This document shows, in pieces, positions 25,551-39,700 of a stretch of DNA of 64,000 bases; the first letter of the stretch is position 1, and every line of letters starts with the position of its first letter. The stretch comes from Actinostola sp. cb2023. Lineage: Eukaryota; Cnidaria; Anthozoa; Actiniaria; Actinostolidae. A program made the position numbers and the translations under genes. Location: positions 144,501-208,500 of the forward strand of contig JAUJYZ010000015.1 in NCBI GenBank assembly GCA_033675265.1. Direction: 5' to 3'. The notes under the pieces are model-generated. The model had not been told where the DNA came from, made no database searches, and saw only the letters and a program-made list of their open reading frames with translations.

Positions 25551-25582
25551 GATTGGCGGAGTCTTTCAGATTTGATCACGTG
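25551..25582 (+). promoter_or_regulatory. Candidate proximal promoter motifs of the receptor gene
   Basis: An inverted CCAAT box (GATTGGCGG, 25551-25559) lies 16 bases before an E-box, ATCACGTG (25575-25582). Both are about 220-250 bases upstream of the receptor start codon. In vertebrates LDLR transcription is driven by SREBP, which can bind ATCACGTGA-type E-boxes, usually beside NF-Y (CCAAT) sites. Applying this here is inference: the motifs are short and could occur by chance. Confidence 0.25.
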
Positions 25583-25799
25583 CCCACACTTCGGGCCAAG
25601 TTCGGATGATAATCGGGTGTCGGGCAGCTGCCGTTTTTATCTTGGCATTTTTCCCGCCATCTTTATTTCTCCGACTATAAACAACAAATCATAAAACAAG
25701 AGAAAGGGCGCATTATCGTGTTTGGGAAACGCTACTAAATGTAGTGGACACTTTCTTCTTTCTATCAGGAATTCTTGGATCTCGGAACGGAGGCTAGAG

Positions 25800-25872
25800 A
25801 TGCCAAGGCTACGGGAAGAAACGTGGATTATTTGGGTCTTCTTCGCAACCAGTTTGATCGCTCAAACAAAAG
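25800..25872 (+). CDS. Receptor exon 1: start and signal peptide
   Basis: It encodes 24 residues beginning MPRLREETW, followed by a hydrophobic core ([12 protein letters not shown]) and a cleavage-like AQTKG. The donor is G|GTAAAT, phase 1. Confidence 0.85.
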
Positions 25873-28800
25873 GTAAATATCGTCTACGTAGCGTGCGTTT
25901 GTACTTGTGTTTAGTTCCTCTTCCTACAGATAACTACAACAATTTAACCCTTGTTGACTCTTTTTCCTTTCATGTAACTAAGGAACAGCATTTTCTCATT
26001 TATAGATGTCTAAACTAGGCTTTTATGAAGTGAAAAAGTGCTTTCTTTTCGACATACGAGTTATAAATGGCGACGGCATATGAGGTTGTTTTGTCGACAT
26101 CTCATTCACGGCATGTGATCGTCGTCGCCGCTCACAAATCGATGTTTTCCTCTCTTCCTTTTACTACTTGAGAAGGAAAATGAGTTTTGTCTTCCACTTT
26201 ATTGGATTCGTACGAGTATAATTCAGTTTTTGTGTCAAATAAAGTATTTCATTTGATGGCTTTATTCACTGTGTTTTGGCCTTCTTCTCCACCAGCGACC
26301 TTCAGTTGTAAGCAAAAAGAATTTCAATGCAACAACGATACTTGTATTCCTGTCAACTGGAGATGCGATAGAGAAAATGACTGCCCAGATGGACTAGACG
26401 AGAAGCATTGCCGTAAGTACAGCAATACGATCACTGATCTCGTAAAACAGGCCATTTATTATTAGAAAGTGTGTAATGGTTCGTTGAAAAAGACGTTGTT
26501 ATACTTATACGCCGTCTCTTACTACGATCAAATCTCTGTGATGTTTTCCGTACTGGCATGAAAAGCTTTAATTGGATTTTGTGGAAAAACAAAAACAACT
26601 GTACAGTCTAAGTTTGTCCTCTATAGTAATAATAAACCCAGAAACAACACAAAAATCTCGCCTTTTCCGTGTTCGAAGAAGACGCATCAAGTACTCTTCT
26701 CGAGCGCTGGGCAGCGTGGCGAAGGGCGCATTGAAATAATACCTCCATTTTGTATAAAAACTTTGCTAATATAGTCTTTACACCTCTAAGATGTTTATAA
26801 AATAGAGTTTCTACAGTTCAAATGATGAATTTAGTTCAGTGTAGACTACCAGTTTTACTACAAACACTATGGACACGATTCAATCAATGATTGCGTTCAG
26901 CAGTTTGACTAATTACTTTAGCAAATGACATTTTTTTTTTACGAATCGTAGTGGACCCTACATCGATGCCAGCCATTTGTGTGATGTTTTGGGTAATAGT
27001 GATACGTTAGAGATTTTATTTTAGATTTTTTTCACTATTTTGGGTGATTGTTGGAGGCGTGTGACGATTTGTTATGTTTGTATAGGTGATTTGCATACGA
27101 GACCGTCTATCTAGTTGCTTTCTCGACCTCATTGGCTCAAGATCATCAAAATTCATAAATACACACACAGCCAATGGTTAGGATGATGTTGTGCTGATCA
27201 GAGTCGGAAACACAAAAGGTTTCCCCCGCCCCTGTAGTGCTTGTTACGGTACAGTGACCATTCTTACGCACGATTCTGGGTGAAGAATTGGATTTTTCAT
27301 ACTCAATTTTTTTTTACATGGAATTGACAATAATGACACCCACTTTTAGAAGCTACGCCACAAAACCACAATATATATTACGACCTACTTCAATATAATG
27401 TCAACAAAAAATTCAGTAATAATTTCAATTTCAATTTGCTATTTGCAAATAGAACAAACATTTCTTTTTGGACTTTTAAAGTATTACTAATTACACAATA
27501 CAGAACAAGTGCATTTGTACTGTTGACAACCAATTTCTTTGTCAACTCCGATGTATCATGGGACTCGGTTTGAGAGTTTGAAAACTAGCTTGACCAATTA
27601 GACTTGAGATATTCTTATTCAGTGAGTCGCAGAGTGATCTCTGCCTGACAGGGTGATAATAGACTGTGTATATCTTTGTACAGGTGTACTTCGATCATTG
27701 TAGTTCATCATGTAGATCTGTGTACATAAATTGCACTTTGGATCATACAACATTTGACGATGCTGGTTTGCACCCACTTTCCCTGATCGGTTAGAATATA
27801 GATGTTCCTGGACTGCCTAATGTTTTGACTACATGTATTCTAACTCCTAAAATATAAAAAAGGCCTTCAGCTAAGATCTCTACTACTTGAACTATTTTGT
27901 ATGCTCACTAAGGAATATTTTTTAAACTTAATTTACATATAGACCATCACTAAAATGATTATAGCACAGATGAGTTTTGGTAATATCAAGTATTCACTAT
28001 AATCTATGGTGATACTTATATATACATCTGTTCTGCTGTAATGTATTTGCAGCACTCTGGGTCCAGTGTAAGTGTTCCTTGGGGTATCTAGAGACAGTAG
28101 ATCTTGCCAAAGGTCAATGATGTCTAATATACGTTTTGGGACATTAATATAGGCAACTACATATGCTATTTATTGTACAATGATTCATTTGCCAAATCAG
28201 ATCAACGAAGACTATGTATGTAGTATCATAATGTCTTTTAGTTGTTAATCTATTGGGATATTTTTGCTAATGGGTCAGTTGTGTGTCTCTGGACAAGATA
28301 ATATTGTCAGAAATCATGAACCTTTGCTTTGGTCTTTTGCATTTATTAGTCAATTACAATGACCACAATTTAGTAAACAGTATATATTGTGACTTAAATT
28401 TTCTAACATACCAATTTCATCCAATACAAGACATTTCAATAGAATGTACATACAGGTATATCAGACATTTGAATCATCTTTGAATATGTGCGATGGACAT
28501 GTCAATTTCTACTACTGTAGTAGTTCATTCATTAGTAATGTTTTCTTTATACTCGATATGGCTCATTGCTATTCAGCTATTTCCTTTCTTAGAGAGTCGA
28601 TTCTGTGGTTGCCCTATTATTAGCAGTATTTCCTGTATAGTATTCCTAGTGCTTAATTTAGATGCTAGTTTTCTAGTTACTTAACTGGGTAATAAAGCTT
28701 AATATGTTTAAGATAAGTTGTTTTCAATAAGGCCAAGGAATAAGGTTACACTGGGGGGTCATGTTTGAATATCCTATAATGTGTTACCTGCTGATTTTCC

Positions 28801-31800
28801 CACGATATCTTATTCATTGTTTGAATACAACGTGGAGTTCTATTCAACACGTACTATTATTTTCAATATCATTGCAAATATTTTCTCAATAAAGTTGTAA
28901 ATAAAACAGCTTGAATGTTTTAACTGATATGTGTTTGTGATCATTTTAGTTAATTAATTTGTACTTTTAAATAAATAGTTCTGTTTTTGATTATAGCTCC
29001 TATCACGTGTAATTCAGTCACTGAGTTCAGGTGTGCAAATGGGCGATGCATCCCCCGTAGGTGGGTGTGTGACCTTGATGACGACTGTACAGACGGCAGT
29101 GATGAATCCAACGCATGTGGTAAGTACATGTACAAAGCAAAACATTGAATCAACAACAGCATGATCCTATTCACTGGTTTATCCAACATTTATCAACTCT
29201 CTGAACCACTAGGGCCAGTACTTTAACCATTGCTTAGCAGGTTTCTGCTTGCTACATTTAAATGTCTCCTATTTTTCAGTGAAACTTTTGGAAATAATTA
29301 AAACATTAATTTGCTTGAAAATACAAAATTTCTAAATTGATTAAATTTTAATGTGCTATCAACGTTGTTTGTTTGTTGTTTAAATCGATTCTATATTGAC
29401 TGGATTTAGGGAGGATCCAGTATTTGGTGATTTGTATCTTGCATTTATAAGTGGAAGTTTGAAATCACAGTATGCAAATCAGATGATGTCAACCTAGGCT
29501 TCATTTATTATCATGATCAATGTAAAGGATTTTATGATTTTCAGAAACAAAGCTTTAGTTGAAAAAAACTAAATAAGTTAAATGGAAAATGCTTGTTTGA
29601 TTTCATCTGATTTGCCTATTAAGATTCTCATAAACGCCAAGTTTGAGTCACAAAATACTGTTCAAATCCTCCCTCTATTCAGTTTATATCTTTATCAATG
29701 TTTTAACAAACATATAAGCTAGGGTGATAGATACATGTGTTATTGGTGTTTGTTTGCTGCAGCTGGTCAATAATTGCTGGCATATATTGACAACCCTGAT
29801 TGTTGATCTTCATTTCCTTGTTGCTTCTACCATTAGCTATAAGAACATGTGGAACTGATGAAATCACTTGTGGCAATGGGGTGTGTGTGCCTAAAAGATG
29901 GCTATGCGACAGACAAGATGATTGCGGTGATGGCACAGACGAGAAAGATTGTGGTGAGTATCCATGTGTTGTGTGCATGATTTCATTTTACCAGTATCTG
30001 TCTTCAATGCCATGTAATTTCATTACTATGCAACCAATAGAGTTGGAAATTGCAACTGGTGTACAGTGGAACCTCTATATAACGGCCAACATCGGGACTT
30101 TGCAAAGTGGTCGTTATATAGAGGTGGCCGCTTAATAGAGGTATAATTTACAGAGCTTGCGACTGACAAAAAAAATTGGGACCTTGAAAAGTGGCTGCTT
30201 AATAGAGGTCCGTTATATAGAGATTCCACTGCATTTGCATTGACTTCCATCAATATAATTAACATCAAACATGCTGAATGTAGCTTCTTTGATGTCTTGA
30301 TGTAGTCTTACTGCAAACTAAAAGTGTTGACTTTTACTTTGGGTGGTTGCGTAGTCATGTAATGGTGGTCAAACTATGTCACATTTCAGTAAAGTGCATT
30401 CATTTATACATATACATGTACTCTGGCATTTTTTACAAATTCAAAACCACCTGTATCTTACTGTATTCTTCTACATTTCCTCTCTATTTCCAATAAATTT
30501 TAAGCTCAAATAAACATACCTTGACTATGCTGCAGTTCACTGGTATTGCTACTGCATTGGAATTTCAAATCTTCCTTTAAACTTTAGAATGTTCTTAAAC
30601 AGAAGTGATAATTCGATGGTATAAATTTGCTAGATATTAAATAACATTGCAATAACTTGGTTTTGTAAAGTAATGTACAGTACAAGCGAGTTATCAAACG
30701 AGGTGCAAAAGTAAACGTTGATCATATTACAAAAGTTAAAATTAATGAAATGTAAATCTTTTCATCATAGTTTTTTAAGACACTTTAAATTAGATCAGAT
30801 CAAGTTTTAACTTTAAGAGGTCTTAAAATCAATGAACTTCTAAATCGATTACATTGTGTCTTGTCAATCACACAAGATAAATATTCTAGAATATTCCCGA
30901 TCTTATAAATCTATTGAGATCTGATAAAACTGTTTAAATCTTAACCTCAACTCTCTTCTAAACCATTGCTTGCTATTTTTACTATGCACATGCTCACCTC
31001 TAGGTGACATCTCTCTAGGCAATCGCACGTGCCCACCCAATGAATATACCTGCAGCAATGGCAAGTGTATATCAAGAAGCTGGGTGTGTGATCAGGACGA
31101 TGACTGTGGTGACCGGTCAGATGAAAAACATTGTCGTAAGTAAAACCAGTACTCTTTTTAGCCTTAAAGTAACACCTTTCATGGGTGGATCTAGGAATGT
31201 TTGATGAGTGGGGTCCAAACGTATTCACTGCAAAACCTGTTGGATGTTTTCACGACCAATCAATTGAACCTCAGGTGTGACAGGGGGGTCTAGACCCCCT
31301 GACCCTCCCCCTGGATCCACCACTGCCGTTACAGAGCAAGCTGTGATGGGATTTCCCCATGATAAACTATCCCGTACAGGGACGTAAGTGTACATAACTG
31401 CATGTTATGTAATAAACAGAGCTATGCTCACTATTTGTTTGGGTTTAATACTTGGTCAGTGATTGAGTTTATTTTGTACTAAAAGTAATCATAATGGAGC
31501 TCGGGCACGCAGCTTGTACGTACAGTGTATGTATAACAACAGCCAACTTGAAAGCCTATGCACGCAGCTTGTACGTACAGTGTATGTATAGCAACAGCCA
31601 ACTTGAAAGCCTATGCACGCAGCTTGTACGTACAGTGTATGTACAACAACAGCCAACTTGAAAGCCTATGTTACTCTAGCTGTTGTACGCGTAGGGCCAG
31701 TTTACTCTATCAGAGTTTCATTGATCAAAGTTGTGTCGTCAAGGTGTTACATATAAGTGCACATGTCCAAGAGTTCCATCAAAGACAAAAGGACATGTTC

Positions 31801-32268
31801 TATTTTCATCCTTCAAGTGTTTGATCAAAGTGTATTATTTGTATTTATATTCTATGTAAAAAGTATTATGAAATAAATAAAATTGTTTGATTTCCAGCTC
31901 CACATACTTGCAGACCTAATGAGTTCACCTGTGCAAATAAACATTGTATCTTGAGATCATGGAGGTGTGACGGAGATAACGATTGTACGGACAATTCAGA
32001 TGAAATAGGCTGCCCACATGGCTCACGTTACTGTAAATCCTCAGAGCATCAGTGCGATACTGGAGAGTGTATTCACAAGAGCTGGGTGTGTGATGGCGAT
32101 TTTGACTGTAGAAATAAATCTGACGAGAGAGGATGCCGTAAGTATAATAAACTGTTAGGGAATGATAACGTTGCGAGGCATCATTTAAAATGTGTGAGTG
32201 AGACTGTTGGAGCCTGCAAAAATAGACTCCTAAAGACTTTTTTAAATAACTGTTATTATTATTATTAC

Positions 32269-32327
<59 letters not shown>

Positions 32328-33038
32328 TTGTAAGACTTACCAGTACCTCCACTGGTATCTAGTGAATAGAATGATGTGTGGAATAGCAGAAACAATCCGT
32401 GCCAGTTGTACAAAGACTGAACCCAAGTAGTGCCGACTAATCTATAATTACCAATAAAGTAATCGGGATAAGCCACATTTAATACTGGGTTAATTTTTGG
32501 ACATCTAGGCCATGGATTGAAATCCTGGGCTCAGGATCAATATTTTGTTGGTTGTGTTTGCTTTCAGTGTTTTCTCTGAGCCATAACCTCATTCGTTCAT
32601 TCATTTATTTATTCATTTTTCCTCTTTTTTCCCCAGCTACAAGTGCTTGCCATGTCAGTAAGTTCACTTGCGATAATAAGAGATGTGTTCCACTGGTCAA
32701 GAAATGTGATGGAAAAAATGACTGTCTGGACAATTCTGATGAGAGGGGTTGTCGTAAGTATTGTCATGGCAAATGTCTTAACTGTTGTTTGGCATTGATT
32801 CCATTTTTGTAGTGACTATTCTTTGTTTTGCCACTGCTGCTGCTGTTGTTGTTGTTGCTGTTATTGTTTCCTTTCTGTTGTTGGTGTTGCTGTTGTTGTT
32901 GCTGCTGTTGTTGTTGTTGGTATTACTGTTGTGCTGTTGTTGTTGTTTTTGTGTTGTTGGTGTTGCTGTTGTTGTTGTTGCTGCTGTTGTTGTTGGTATT
33001 ACTGTTACTTGTGCTGTTGTTGTTGTTATTGTTGTTGC

Positions 33039-33102
<64 letters not shown>

Positions 33103-33403
33103 GCTGCTGTTGTTGCTGCTGTTGTTGTTGTTGCTGTTACTTGTGCTGTTGTTGCTGTTACTTGTGCTGTTGTTGTTGCTGCTGTTGTTGCTGTTAGTGC
33201 TGTTGTTGTTGTTGTTGCTGTTGTTGTTGTTGTTGCTGCTGTTGTTGCTGCTGTTGTTGTTGTTGCTGTTACTTGTGCTGTTGTTGCTGTTACTTGTGCT
33301 GTTGTTGTTGCTGCTGTTGTTGCTGTTAGTGCTGTTGTTGTTGTTATTGTTGTTGCTGTTGTTGTTGTTGTTGCTGCTGTTGTTGTTGGTATTACTGTTG
33401 TGC

Positions 33404-33459
<56 letters not shown>

Positions 33460-33705
33460 TTGTTGCTGTTGCTGCTGTTGTTGCTGTTACTTATGCTGTT
33501 GTTGTTGTTGCTGTTAGTGCTGTTGTTGCTGTTAGTGCTGTTGTTGTTGTTGCTGTTGTTGTTGTTGTTGTTGTTGTTGTTGCTGTTGTTGTTGTTGCTG
33601 TTGCTGCTGTTACTTGTGCTGTTGTTGTTGCTGTTGCTGCTGTTGTTATTGTTGTTGCTGTTACTGCTGTTACTGCTGTTACTTGTGCTGTTGTTGCTGT
33701 TATTA

Positions 33706-33739
<34 letters not shown>

Positions 33740-36700
33740 TACTGCTGTTACTTGTGCTGTTGTTGTTGGTGCTGTTGATGTTGTTGTTACTATTGTTTTG
33801 TTGTTGTCAAGGTTAACAAGTGTGTTCTTGTTTGTTCAGCTGTTCCAACACCCAGCATGTGTCCAGCAGGAAATTACCGTTGTGGATCAACATTGCAATG
33901 CATCTCAGACAAAAAAGTGTGTGATGGTCATAAAGACTGTAACCAGGGAGAAGATGAGCCCATGAATTGTTGTAAGTACCTGATCATTAGCTGACAACTC
34001 TAGGATGACATAATAACATACTTGGCTAAAAAGACCTTATGCATAATGACGTAATGTGACTAAAACTACCAGAATGCTTTGCAAATTTTCTTCATTTTTT
34101 TCTAGATTTTTAGGTAATTCATTCAATAATTGTAAATTACGTAATTCAGTTTTAGCTGCCAAGTAATGTTTAATAAACAGTTCACAATTCACTAAGACAA
34201 AGGGTACTAATTATCTCACAAAAGAAGATGCGCAAAGCATTCTGGTAGTTGTAGTCATATTACGTCATTATGCATAAGGTCTATTGATGTAACCTGTGTT
34301 GTAGTAAGCTGCTAGAGCTTAGGGTTCCAGCTAAAAAGTAGCGTCAAGATGGCAGGAAATCATACACCTGAGCATTCTGAATTGCTGGAGCAATGTTCAT
34401 ACATGTAGTTGTGGCTAAATGCATCAGTTGGTGGCTTACTTTAACAACGCTGGAGCTTCTTAATGTGTATATAATTTACGTATAAAGGATTCCCACTTCT
34501 AATGTGTTTTTATTTGTATTCTCAGACATCAATGAGTGCCTTGGTTTTAATGGCCACTGTCAGCACTACTGTAATGATACTAAAATTGGATTCTTCTGTT
34601 CGTGCCGACCAGGCTATCAAGTGGACAAATTTGACCCAAAATTATGTCAAGGTTTGTTAATATGTACATCGTTTGAATTCTCTGACGTGTCTGTTATCTG
34701 TCTGTTGTATATTTGTCTGTGCCATCTATCTGTCTGTTGGTGTGTAGTCTGACTAGTTGCCTGTTGGCTATCTCTCTATCTGTACTCTACTGTATCTGTC
34801 GTGAATCTGTCTGTCTGTCTGTACTGTATCTGTTGTGAATCTGTCTGTCTGTCTACTGTATCTGTCTGTCTAATGTATCTGTCATGAATCTGTCTGTCTG
34901 TTTACTGTTTGTGTTGTGAATCTGTCTGTCTGTTTACTGTTTGTGTTGTGAATCTGTCTGTCTGTCTACTGTATCTGTCTGTCTACTGTATCTGTCGTGA
35001 ATCTGTCTGTCTGTTTACTGTATCTGTTGTGAATCTGTCTGTCTGTCTGTCTACTGTATCTGTCGTGAATCTGTCTGTCTGTCTACTGTATCTGTCGTGA
35101 ATCTGTCTGTCCATCTGTCTATTGTTTCTGTCTGTCTGTCTGTATTTTCTGTCTGTTCTGTTGTGTTTCTGTCTGTTTTATTACATGCCCATCTGTTGTG
35201 TCTTGTAAACACTTGTATAGTGTGATTTTCAATAATAACAGTTGTAATAGTAGTGTAATTGTGTTTCAGATATCAATGAATGTAACATCCCTGGTGTATG
35301 TAGTCAGATATGTGAAAACACTAAAGGAAGCTTCAAATGTTCCTGTGTTGATGGCTACAGAAGAGAACCAGATAAGAGGACCTGTAAAGCACTTGGTAAG
35401 AATCGTAATTTCCAGAAATAAAAGAAACCAATTCCAAACTTCCAATACAGTTGAACCTCCAGTTGCAACCACTCTCGTAAGCAACCACCTCTCCTATGCG
35501 ACCAGTTTTCCAAACACCAAAAATTTCCAATTAAGTCAGTGTATTTGGAAACTCTCGTAAGCGACCACTTCCCATAAGCGACCACATGGCTTAACATTTT
35601 GGGTGGTTGCTTACAGGAGGTTCAACTGTACTCATTCAGAAAAAGTACATTATTTTAATATAATAATAATAAAACTTTATTAACGTGTCTTAATTAGTTT
35701 CACTAACAGTTTATCATTACTTCGTGTCTCAGGATCCCAGCCTTATCTAATATTTGCCAATCGTCAAGACATCCGACAACTGTCTCTTGACTCATCAGAG
35801 TTCACTGAAATAGTTCCAAAACAACGGGCAGCCATTGCATTGGACTATGATTACGAGACTAGAACAGTGTACTGGACAGATGTCATAACAGAGAGCATCA
35901 AGTCTGCTCCTATGAATAATGGCTCAGCGCAAAGAGTATTAGTCAACGATTCACTACATACTCCAGATGGACTGAGTATCGATTGGGTGAACAGGAAAAT
36001 GTACTGGACTGATACAGGGACCGATGTCATAGAGGTAGCTGATCTTGATGGTAAAAACAGGCTGAGATTGATCAAATCTGGACTGGATGAGCCTAGAGCT
36101 ATTGTGGTGTACCCAGATATTGGGTGAGTGTGACTGCATGACGGTATTTGTATACTTCTGTCACTGTTGTTGGCTAGTAGTCTTGGCAAGACATTCTAGT
36201 GTTTCACTGTCAAGACAGAAGGAGTCTTAAAATGCATTCAAAGTTGTAACACCTTCTTTTGTCATGGAACATCTGTAACACAACATAGAATTTCTTGGTT
36301 TTTGCAGAAAATGTTCTGGAATGTTTCAATTTCCACAATATTTTTGTTTGTTTGTTTGTTTGTTTGTTTGTAGTTTTTGTTTGTTTACTGTTTTTTTTTC
36401 TTTTTGTGTCTTCATGATTTTCTCAATGGTTTTCTTTCCTGTTTAGTTATATGTTCTGGTCTGATTGGGGTGAGTCGCCCAAGATTGAAAGGTGTGGCAT
36501 GAATGGAGATCCCAAAACAAGACTAGCTGTAATAACCACCAACATCCAATGGCCAAATGCCCTCACCGTGGACTACACTATTGACAAGATCATATGGGCT
36601 GATGCTAAAGTCCACACAATAGAATCAGCCAATCTGGATGGATCACACAGACGAGTGATACTCGGTGAAAATATCCACCATCCATTTGCTATTACTGCCT

Positions 36701-39700
36701 TCCATAACAAGATGTATTGGACTGATTGGGTGAAAGAGTGCATATATTCGGCTAATAAATTCACTGGTAAAGGCAAGGTTGTAATCCGCAATGGGCTGTA
36801 TTCTCCCATGGATATACATATTTACCATCAACAGAAACAACCCAAGAAAGGTAAGTCGCAGTTTGTAATGGTATGTTCTACATAGCATTATATTAATAAT
36901 AATAATATTGTTATTCTAATATTAATAATAGCTTGGATATTGTTAATTGTTCTGTGTGTGAATTTATAATGTAGACAAGTAATAATAAATACTTATATGG
37001 TTCCTTGTAAAATTAGTGATAAATAGTTTTTGTGTGTGTTTTGTGCTTAAAGTGCTACTTAGACGAAAATCAATCGAAGTTTAATTTAGCTGAAACTTCA
37101 CTGACATAATCTCAAAGAGCCATACAATTACTGATTAATGTGTTTTCTCAAAATTCCTATGGGAAGTATTACATTTTTATGAATCTTTAGAAGAGTCAGT
37201 GAGGTCATCTACTCAACCCTAACAATCAACACAGCTTCGCTCCATACATTTCTTTGTGTTTAGTTTCTTGAATTATTTTATTTCTATGAAGCTAAAAGTT
37301 TGGGTGAAGGAGTTTTCTTACATTATCTGTGCTTAGGATTGATTGTCTGACCAGTTGTCTTCAATGCAGAGCTGTTATCTGAACAAAACATTGAGAGATT
37401 TTGACTCACAAAATACAAAGAAATGTATGGAGCTGAATGTTGGGTTGAGTAGATGACGTCACTGACTCCTCTAAAGATTCATGAAAATATAGTACTTCCC
37501 TCTGGAATATCGAAAACATTTTTTAACTAGTTATTTATTACTCGACCCTTGAATAATTATTCAATGAAGTTTCAGCTAAATTAAACTTTGATCGATTTAC
37601 GTCTAAGTAGGACTTTAAACGTGACTCGAGTAATTTTGTCAAAACTCTGAAAACACTTGTGAAATTCATGGTTAATTTGATGAGGATCCATGTAATGATG
37701 ACCTATACTAATCCCATGATATTCCTATCAACCTGAGAGCATTGTATTTAAGTAATAGTAGATGACTCTCTGGGATTCTATACAAAAATAATGCACGCTG
37801 AGGTCTTGAAAGCTTCTAGTGGATGCACGAGCAGAACGAGAGTGTATTCAGCAGCTTTCAAGACCTCAGAAGTGCATTATTTTTGTATAGAAGCACGGGA
37901 GTCATCTTCTATTTGCTTTATAATATAAAACTAGTTTTAAACAGGCTTTCTGCTTTGTTTTCGCTGCTCCGTGCTTCTATAGCATAATAATGCACACTCG
38001 GCAACCAATCAAATTGTGCGTTCTTGAGAGGTACACATACCGTAGTTTATATTCTAAAGCTTGGTAGATGTGTCAATCGGCTGGTAAAAGTCCATCAATC
38101 TCATTATATGCCTTGAAATGACGGATACACTGCCTTTTATATGATATTTAATTAACCAGAATGTACAACAATAATTTATTATTCTACTGAAACTAAAACA
38201 AATTTGAATTGCTCAAAATTCCACTTTCATATCAGAATTGTCTGGATGGAATGCTTAAAAACACTAGTTGTTTTATACTAGAGCTTCACATACTACTGTT
38301 TAACATTTAATGAGCATTTGCCAGACCATAAACTACCTGTTTATTGTATACTAAACTGTTGTTTCATTGGACAGGAGTGAACCCTTGCAGGGCAAAGAAA
38401 GGTGGCTGTAGTCATATCTGTCTTCTTGCGCCAAGACCCAAGACCCACACATGTCACTGCCCTGACGGCATCCAGCTATTGCATGATGGGAAGACCTGCA
38501 ATACCTCAGGTAACCTGTTTGTTTACGTAGCACATAGTATGCTACCTGTCTAAGCATTGTCACTCTTATCCACTGGCTGTTTAGCTATGTTGATTATTCT
38601 CTATCTTTTGTCTGGTTGCCGTGTATTAGGTGAGTGATATTTGCTTGTTGTTTTTGGTATCCTCTATAATATACATGTGGCAACAATTCAAAAGCTAAAC
38701 CTCTAATACAATGCCTCTACTTAATTTGACTATTTTTAAGCCTGCGTTAATTCAAGGAGACATCAGTGTATACTAGATCTATTATTTTCTTATTTGACTG
38801 TTGTTGTTGATACTATTGTTCCACCTCGTGTAGCCTAGAGAAAGAAACACTATAGGGCGTATTGTTTGATTAACAAACTTAATTCTTGTATTGTCTATTC
38901 ATTAAGCTCTGTGTCTAGACTTAATTTTAATTTCTATTTTTCCAGCACTCCTAATGGTCACACTAATTTTAGGTTGTGATAATACTAGTTTTCACAATTT
39001 CATTATATATTATATATTCAGGGAGATTTTCTTACTTTCAGCTGTCATGTTTCAATATCTTATAGCTTGCAGTTCTTGGCCTTTAAGTGATGTTTACGGA
39101 ACTCTAATAGGCTTAATTTATTCTTTAACTATACGCTATTAGTCTTTTAAATAGATAGTAACACCTACAAACAATGTATCTTAAAATGATTTTAACACCG
39201 AGTTAGATACTATTTTAATCGTTGTAGTAAAGCCTTATAAACGACCAAGATATAAGGATAAGCTTTTCTAGTATCACATACAGCGATTTGCAAAAATTCT
39301 GTAAAATCCCAATAAACCTAATTCTTTGATTTTAGCTATTATTAAACCTGAATCTAAACCCAAGTAACCTTTGTAATATGTATGTGAAAAAACAATTGAA
39401 AAAATGGAACTTTAGAGGGCTTATTCATCAATTTTATGATGGAAATTACCCACAATGCACCCGATATATTGATTTTTACAGAATTTTTGTAAATCGCTGT
39501 ACAAGTAGGATAATAATTATTATAATAAATGAATGTCTTTGAAGCCTAAGTTATTGTTCTCTATCACAATAAGAAAAAAAATAACTATTTTCTAAAGCAA
39601 TCTAGTTCTCTGGATTCAATAATATTAAAATATTTTTTTTGTTAAAAAAAATGTAAAATTATGTGGTTTTTGTTTGTTTTTTGTTTATATTTTTTTGGAC

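Noticed and set aside
25722..25799. Upstream extension of the receptor start
   Set aside because: The frame is open, but there is no in-frame ATG before 25800, and the Met at 25800 gives a normal signal peptide.
32785..33816. Open frames of up to 343 codons (poly-Leu, poly-Val, poly-Cys)
   Set aside because: They are translations of the TTG/CTG triplet array in an intron. All three + frames stay open because the repeat period is three.
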